From: Pardosa pseudoannulata
Lineage: Eukaryota; Arthropoda; Arachnida; Araneae; Lycosidae
Reading direction: 5' to 3'
NCBI GenBank assembly: GCA_032207245.1
Contig: CM063510.1
Span: 46,049,864 to 46,113,863 of the forward strand
DNA length: 64,000 bases
This document shows positions 60,031 through 64,000 of the stretch, in pieces. The notes below the pieces were generated by a model. That model was not told the DNA's origin and ran no database searches. It saw only the letters and a list, made by a program, of their open reading frames with translations. A program made the position numbers and the translations under genes. Numbering within the stretch: position 1 is the stretch's first letter; every line of letters starts with the position of its first letter.

Positions 60031-60499
60031 TTATGTATATAAAGCTGTTAGGATTACTTAAATAGCAGAAACAGATGAACTCAAGTTATTAACACATGCC
60101 TAATATTTTTACCAAGGATAAGGATCTTTATTTCTTGTGTGGCTGAATTGCTCTTTGCTGTAATAGTTTAAACAGTTTTTTTTTTAATTTTAAAGCAGAA
60201 AACAAAGCTTTCTACATTGCTGAAAGTTATTAAACAAATATATCAAATGATAATCAATTTAAAATGGACATATACAGAATGTAGTTTGATAATTCGATTT
60301 CCCGTTGTCATAAAGTGCGCGCTAGGCAAGTGCAAAAGTTCCGGTTAAACGTCAATATGTTTATATATATACAGATAAGAAAGTCAATAATGTAGCACAA
60401 ATGTAACACAAGTGTAAAACAATAAGTATAAATGTTCTGTAAAGAGAATCAAGTATACTATTTGTAATCAACACTTTTCCGTTCTCCGAGCGTGGCAAT

Positions 60500-60639
60500 T
60501 CCCATGTGGTCTACTGGTTAGAATCCCTGGCTTTCACATAGTCGGCCCGGTTTCGATAAAGGCATAAGAAGAAGAATTCCATGGTTAGAACTCTGGACTC
60601 TTGAATCCAGCGATCCCAGTCCAAATCTCGGTTGAACCT
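60500..60639 (+). pseudogene. tRNA-Glu/tRNA-Gln pseudogene pair, unit 1
   Basis: The Glu part (60500-60569) has a damaged anticodon stem (ctttcacatagtcgg) and T arm. The Gln part (60574-60639) lacks the D-arm start (ccatggttag) and has an extra base in the anticodon loop. Confidence 0.85.
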
Positions 60640-60899
60640 TCTGATTTTACTACTTTTCTAATTTAGCTTTATTATATTATTATATAAATTTTGTATTAGT
60701 TAATTGTAAAGTGATAATAATATTATACTAAATTTATCTATCTTCGTGTCTGGGCTTGTGGTTTATTTTTTATGTCTTTTCTAAATAATTGTTGTAGTCT
60801 TCATTATTATTATTTATCACTAAGTTTTGAACCATCTCCTTACCAATAGCTTTTACATAAATGCCAAACTCGGTGTTTGGCTCACCAATTTGTGGCACT

Positions 60900-61047
60900 T
60901 TCTATGTGGTCTAGTGGTTAAGATTCCTGGCTTTCACCCAAGCGACCCAGGAATCGATTCCCGGCATATGACTAAGGGATCCATGGTGTAATTTTAGCAC
61001 TATGGACTCTGAGTCCAGCTATTCGAGTTCAAATCTAGGTAGAACCT
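60900..61047 (+). pseudogene. tRNA-Glu/tRNA-Gln pseudogene pair, unit 2
   Basis: The Glu part has acceptor ttctatg that no longer pairs with catatga. The Gln part reads ctctgag in the loop region (CTG-like anticodon), with a weakened stem and a shortened D arm. Confidence 0.85.
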
Positions 61048-61306
61048 TCTGTCTTTATTACTTTTCTCTCTTCTTTTTACAATATTATTATTTAAATTTT
61101 GTACTACTTAATCGTCAAGTGCTAATAAGATTATAATAAATTTATTTAAATTCGTATCTGTGTTTGTGTTTTACTTTTTTATGCTTTTTCTAAATTATTG
61201 TTGTAGTCTTCATTATTATATTATTTATCATTAAGCTTTGAACCATCTAATTACCAATAGCTTTTATATATTTTCCAAAATGTTTTGGTCCTTAATTAGT
61301 GGCAAT

Positions 61307-61453
61307 TCCCATGTTGTCTAGTAGTTAGGATTCCTGGTTTTCACCCAGGCGGCCAGTGTCCGATTCCGGCATGTGAAGAAGGGTTCCATGGTGTAATGAT
61401 AAGCACTCTGGACTCTGAATCTAACTATCCGAGTTCAAATCACGGTGGAACCT
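61307..61453 (+). pseudogene. tRNA-Glu/tRNA-Gln pseudogene pair, unit 3
   Basis: The Glu part keeps ttttcac in the anticodon loop, but the B box reads gtgtccgattc and the T arm is broken. The Gln part has the loop ctctgaa (CTG anticodon) with a mispaired 3' stem (tctaac). Confidence 0.85.
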
Positions 61454-61709
61454 TCTGTTTTTAACCCTTTTTTAATTCAGATTTATAATATTATTATTTA
61501 AATATTGTTCTAGTCAATCGTGAAGTGATATAATTATTATACTAAATTTATCTATCTTCGTGTCTGAATCTGCGGTTTATTTTTTTATGGTTTTTCTATT
61601 GTTGTAACCTTTATTATTATTATTTATCATTAAATTTTGAACCATCTCCTTACCGATAGCTTTTATATGTTTGCCAAACTCGGTGTTTGGATCACTAATT
61701 TGTGGTACT

Positions 61710-61849
61710 TTCTATGTGGTCTAGTGGTTAAGATTCCTAGCTTTTACTCAAGCGGCCCGGGATCGATTGCTGGTATATGAATAAAGGATCCAATTTCAGC
61801 ACTCTGGACTCTGAATCCAGCGATTCGAGTTCAAATCTTGATAGAACCT
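61710..61849 (+). pseudogene. tRNA-Glu/tRNA-Gln pseudogene pair, unit 4
   Basis: The Glu part is heavily mutated (ctagcttttactcaag). The Gln part has lost most of its D arm (ggatccaatttcagcac) but keeps ctggactctgaatccag. Confidence 0.85.
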
Positions 61850-62116
61850 TCTGTCTTTACTACTTTTCTCTCTTCTTTTTATAATATTATTATTTAAATT
61901 TTGTGCTATTTAATCGTCAAGTGCGAATAAGATTATACTAAATTTATCTAAATTCGTATCTGTGTTTGTGTTTTACGTCTTTATGCCTTTTTCTAAATTA
62001 TTGTTGTAGTCTTAGTTCTTATTATATTATTTATCATTAAATTTTGAACCATCTCCTTACCAATAGCTTTTATATATTTTCCAAACTCCGTGTTTGGGTC
62101 ACTAATTAGTGGCAGT

Positions 62117-62264
62117 TCCCATGTGGTCTACTGGTTAGGATTTCTTGTTTTCACCCAGGCGGCCAGTGTCCGATTCCTGGCAAGCGAAGAAAGGTTCCAT
62201 GGTGTAATGGTGAGTACTCTGGACTCGGAATCCAGCGATCCCAGTTTAAATCTCGATGGAACCT
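62117..62264 (+). pseudogene. tRNA-Glu/tRNA-Gln pseudogene pair, unit 5
   Basis: The Glu part has T-arm damage (gtgtccgattcctgg) and a mutated 3' acceptor (caagcga). The Gln part is nearly complete, with acceptor ggttcca/tggaacc intact and a perfect anticodon stem enclosing ctcggaa, so its anticodon would read CGG (proline) on a Gln body. Confidence 0.85.
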
Positions 62265-62315
62265 TCTGTTTTTATAACTTTTCTAATTTAGCTTTATAAT
62301 ATTATTATTTAAATA

Positions 62316-63231
62316 CAGCGAAACTCCAAGCGTCCACCCTTCTAAACGGCCAATTTTTCATGGCACGGATTTTTCGACTCATAGACCTATTGGTAAAATA
62401 ACCTTTATCAGTTGCCACCCGACCCCTTCTAAACGGCCACCAAGTGGGATTGCCCTTTCATTTTTCTGGAAATTCTATTCACTCCTTGCTTTAATTTTGA
62501 GTGAAAAAAAAACTCAAGGTCAGGTTTATGATCGGATATAAGACAAAGGAATAACTTGAGAAGTCCATTTCCTCAGAACCCCCCCCCCTTTCTACGAAAG
62601 ATTAAATCTGTTATCTCATTTGCATTCTCCCCACACTCTTCAGATAGGGAATCCATAGAAACTGAGGGAAGAACTAGACAATCAAGCGTTAAAGGTGTCA
62701 TAGGACCTTTGTTTGGAATTCCAATTGGTACAGTTAAGAACAAATTGCACCTCTGTCAGCAAAAATGTCATTCACACCAGTTTCATTTCATTAGTTGATC
62801 AATGATCTGAGTTGCAACGATGTCGAAATGCGTTTTTCTAAACCTCGAGCGGAACATTGAAGTTCTGCGTGAATATGAGAATGGCAAATAGGCAAGAAAG
62901 TTAGCTGAATTATTTAACTGCGGAAGAAAGGAAATCAACAAAGTCATTAAAGAAAAGAATTTTATTTTGAAGGCTTGCGAAGACTACAGAGCAAACAGAA
63001 ACAAACTGTAGCCTTTAAAAAAAATGTAAAGAAGCGTGAAATAAAGTACTATTTTCTCTTTAGATAAGTTTTAAATTTCATTTACATAAGGAATATATGT
63101 CAGACTTGTTCATATTACGCATTATAGTAATTAACTTATAATAGTAAATAAAACCCTTCAGAACGGCCAACCCCTCTCAGCGACCAAATATTCTCGGTAC
63201 GGAGGGTAGGCCGCTCAGAGAGGTTTCACTG
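62316..63231 (+). mobile_element. Tigger-like DNA transposon (family T2, copy 2) inserted in the tRNA array
   Basis: 916 bp, starting cagcgaaactccaagcg and ending, on the minus strand, cagtgaaacctctctgagcg, with TA at 62314-62315 and 63232-63233. The sister unit at about 61500 reads aaatattgttctagtcaatc without interruption, which is the precise empty site. It lacks the family H insertion present in copy 1. Confidence 0.93.
62820..63010 (+). pseudogene. Tigger-like transposase N-terminal relic in T2 copy 2
   Basis: From the ATG at 62820 the product reads MSKCVFLNLERNIEVLREYE, an in-frame TAG, then ARKLAELFNCGRKEINKVI. This is the paired helix layout of the CENP-B/Psq N-terminal DNA-binding domain in pogo/Tigger transposases. 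It stops at 63010 and the catalytic part is missing. Confidence 0.7.
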
Positions 63232-63440
63232 TATTGTTCTAGTCAATCGTAAAGTGATATGATTATACTAAATTAATCTATCTTCGTGTCTGAATCTGTG
63301 GTTTATTTTTTTATGACTTTTCTAAATTATTGTTGTAGCCTTCATTATTATTATTTATCATTAAATTTTGAATCATCTCCTTACCAATAGCTTTTATATG
63401 TTTGCCAAACTCCGTGTTTTGGTCTCTAATTTGTGGCAGT

Positions 63441-63490
63441 TCCCATGTGGTCTAGTGTTTACGATTCCTTGGTTTCAACCCGGCGGCATG
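63441..63490 (+). pseudogene. Truncated tRNA-Glu pseudogene, unit 6
   Basis: tcccatgtggtctagtgttt and a diverged anticodon arm are present. Similarity ends near 63490. Confidence 0.75.
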
Positions 63491-64000
63491 AATTGGACAA
63501 GTTTTTGGGGTGCCGATGTACCGAAGACCCTATATCCTCGGTATGGAACATTAGAGGTAGTGGACAACATGTTTACTATTTTGAATTCAGGGATCGAAAT
63601 ATAATTTTTAAAAAAACTTAACAAGAGTTAAGAATGACAAAAATCTGAGGTTATTACTAACTAAAATTTAAGACAAATAATTTACTCTTAAGAGCAACTA
63701 AAAAGAAATAAAATGACCATTACTTAACATAAAAAAAGAAAAAAGTTTATTTAAAATTAGCTAGAGAGCCGGGCGACCATCGGGGGGAAGCACAATAATC
63801 ACACACGGGCACCTACGATGCTAACCCGGATTGTAATGTGCAATATTAGAAATTTCTTAGTTATTAATGTGCTTGTAAAGAATTTAGTTGCAATGGTAAG
63901 AATCTCCTTTCGAAATGGGTTGATGCTGAAGTTTTTTGTGAATTATTTCATTAGATTTATACCTGTGTGTAGATCTTAACGTTTTGTTTTGCATTGTTTG
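63491..64000. other. No gene seen
   Basis: A short GC-rich patch at 63760-63835 stands out in otherwise AT-rich DNA. I do not recognise it. Confidence 0.35.

Larger units (their letters stand above)
60500..63490 (+). repeat. Tandem array of ~405-bp units, each with a tRNA-Glu/tRNA-Gln pseudogene pair
   Basis: tRNA-Glu-like starts lie at 60500, 60900, 61307, 61710, 62117 and 63441. Intervals are 400, 407, 403 and 407, and 406 after subtracting the 918 bp added by an inserted transposon. Units alternate between two types, judged by the bases before the Glu copy (ggcactttctatg at 60900 and 61710; ggca(a/g)ttcccatg at 60500, 61307 and 62117) and by the spacer, giving an ~810-bp higher-order period. 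The final unit is cut off inside its Glu copy at about 63490. Confidence 0.92.

Overview
This window is eukaryotic, AT-rich and almost entirely repetitive. I infer an arthropod, probably a spider or other arachnid, from the tRNA-derived SINEs, the BEL/Pao element, the pogo/Tigger, hAT, Tc1 and piggyBac-like relics, the very long AC/AT/GT microsatellites and the absence of dense coding. This is family-level recognition, not a database match. I see no intact host protein-coding gene. The only plausibly functional genes are two tRNA genes.

Layout. 1-4155: AT-rich DNA with an old hairpin-ended repeat and two GC-richer unclassified blocks. 4156-7256: a 227-bp satellite array of 14 units. 7593-13300: a piggyBac-like C-terminal remnant, a cluster of palindromic motifs, two reverse SINEs and the first copy of a ~430-bp repeat bounded on both sides by microsatellites. 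13300-21300: mostly featureless, with SINEs, a Helitron helicase tail and a LINE tail. 21711-29336: a Tigger-type deletion derivative with a nested SINE, a complete but defective BEL/Pao LTR retrotransposon (23038-28159) and the 3' part of another Tigger-like element.

31434-38770: an LTR-like block, a Tigger-like element with a nested hairpin-ended repeat, an inverted minisatellite pair, and two more copies of the microsatellite-bounded repeat facing each other. 41105-46670: a composite SINE, a second Tigger deletion derivative, further SINEs, a second large hairpin-ended repeat and a piggyBac-like MITE. 47020-51038: two hAT elements and a 1.6-kb tandem duplication with one breakpoint inside each. 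52666-55640: a third Tigger deletion derivative, a Tc1 tail, a perfect palindrome and a SINE.

57098-63490: an intact tRNA-Glu(TTC)/tRNA-Gln(TTG) pair separated by only 4 nt, followed 3 kb later by six decayed copies (five pairs and one truncated Glu) in a ~405-bp tandem array with an ~810-bp two-unit higher-order pattern. A TA-flanked Tigger-like element has inserted into this array, and a sister unit supplies the exact empty site.

The strongest leads are the probable dimeric tRNA transcription unit and its array, the repeat family whose ends are microsatellites, the hAT-bounded duplication, and a BEL copy whose near-identical LTRs conflict with its multiple coding lesions. That BEL copy may also have landed in an exon-like host segment.
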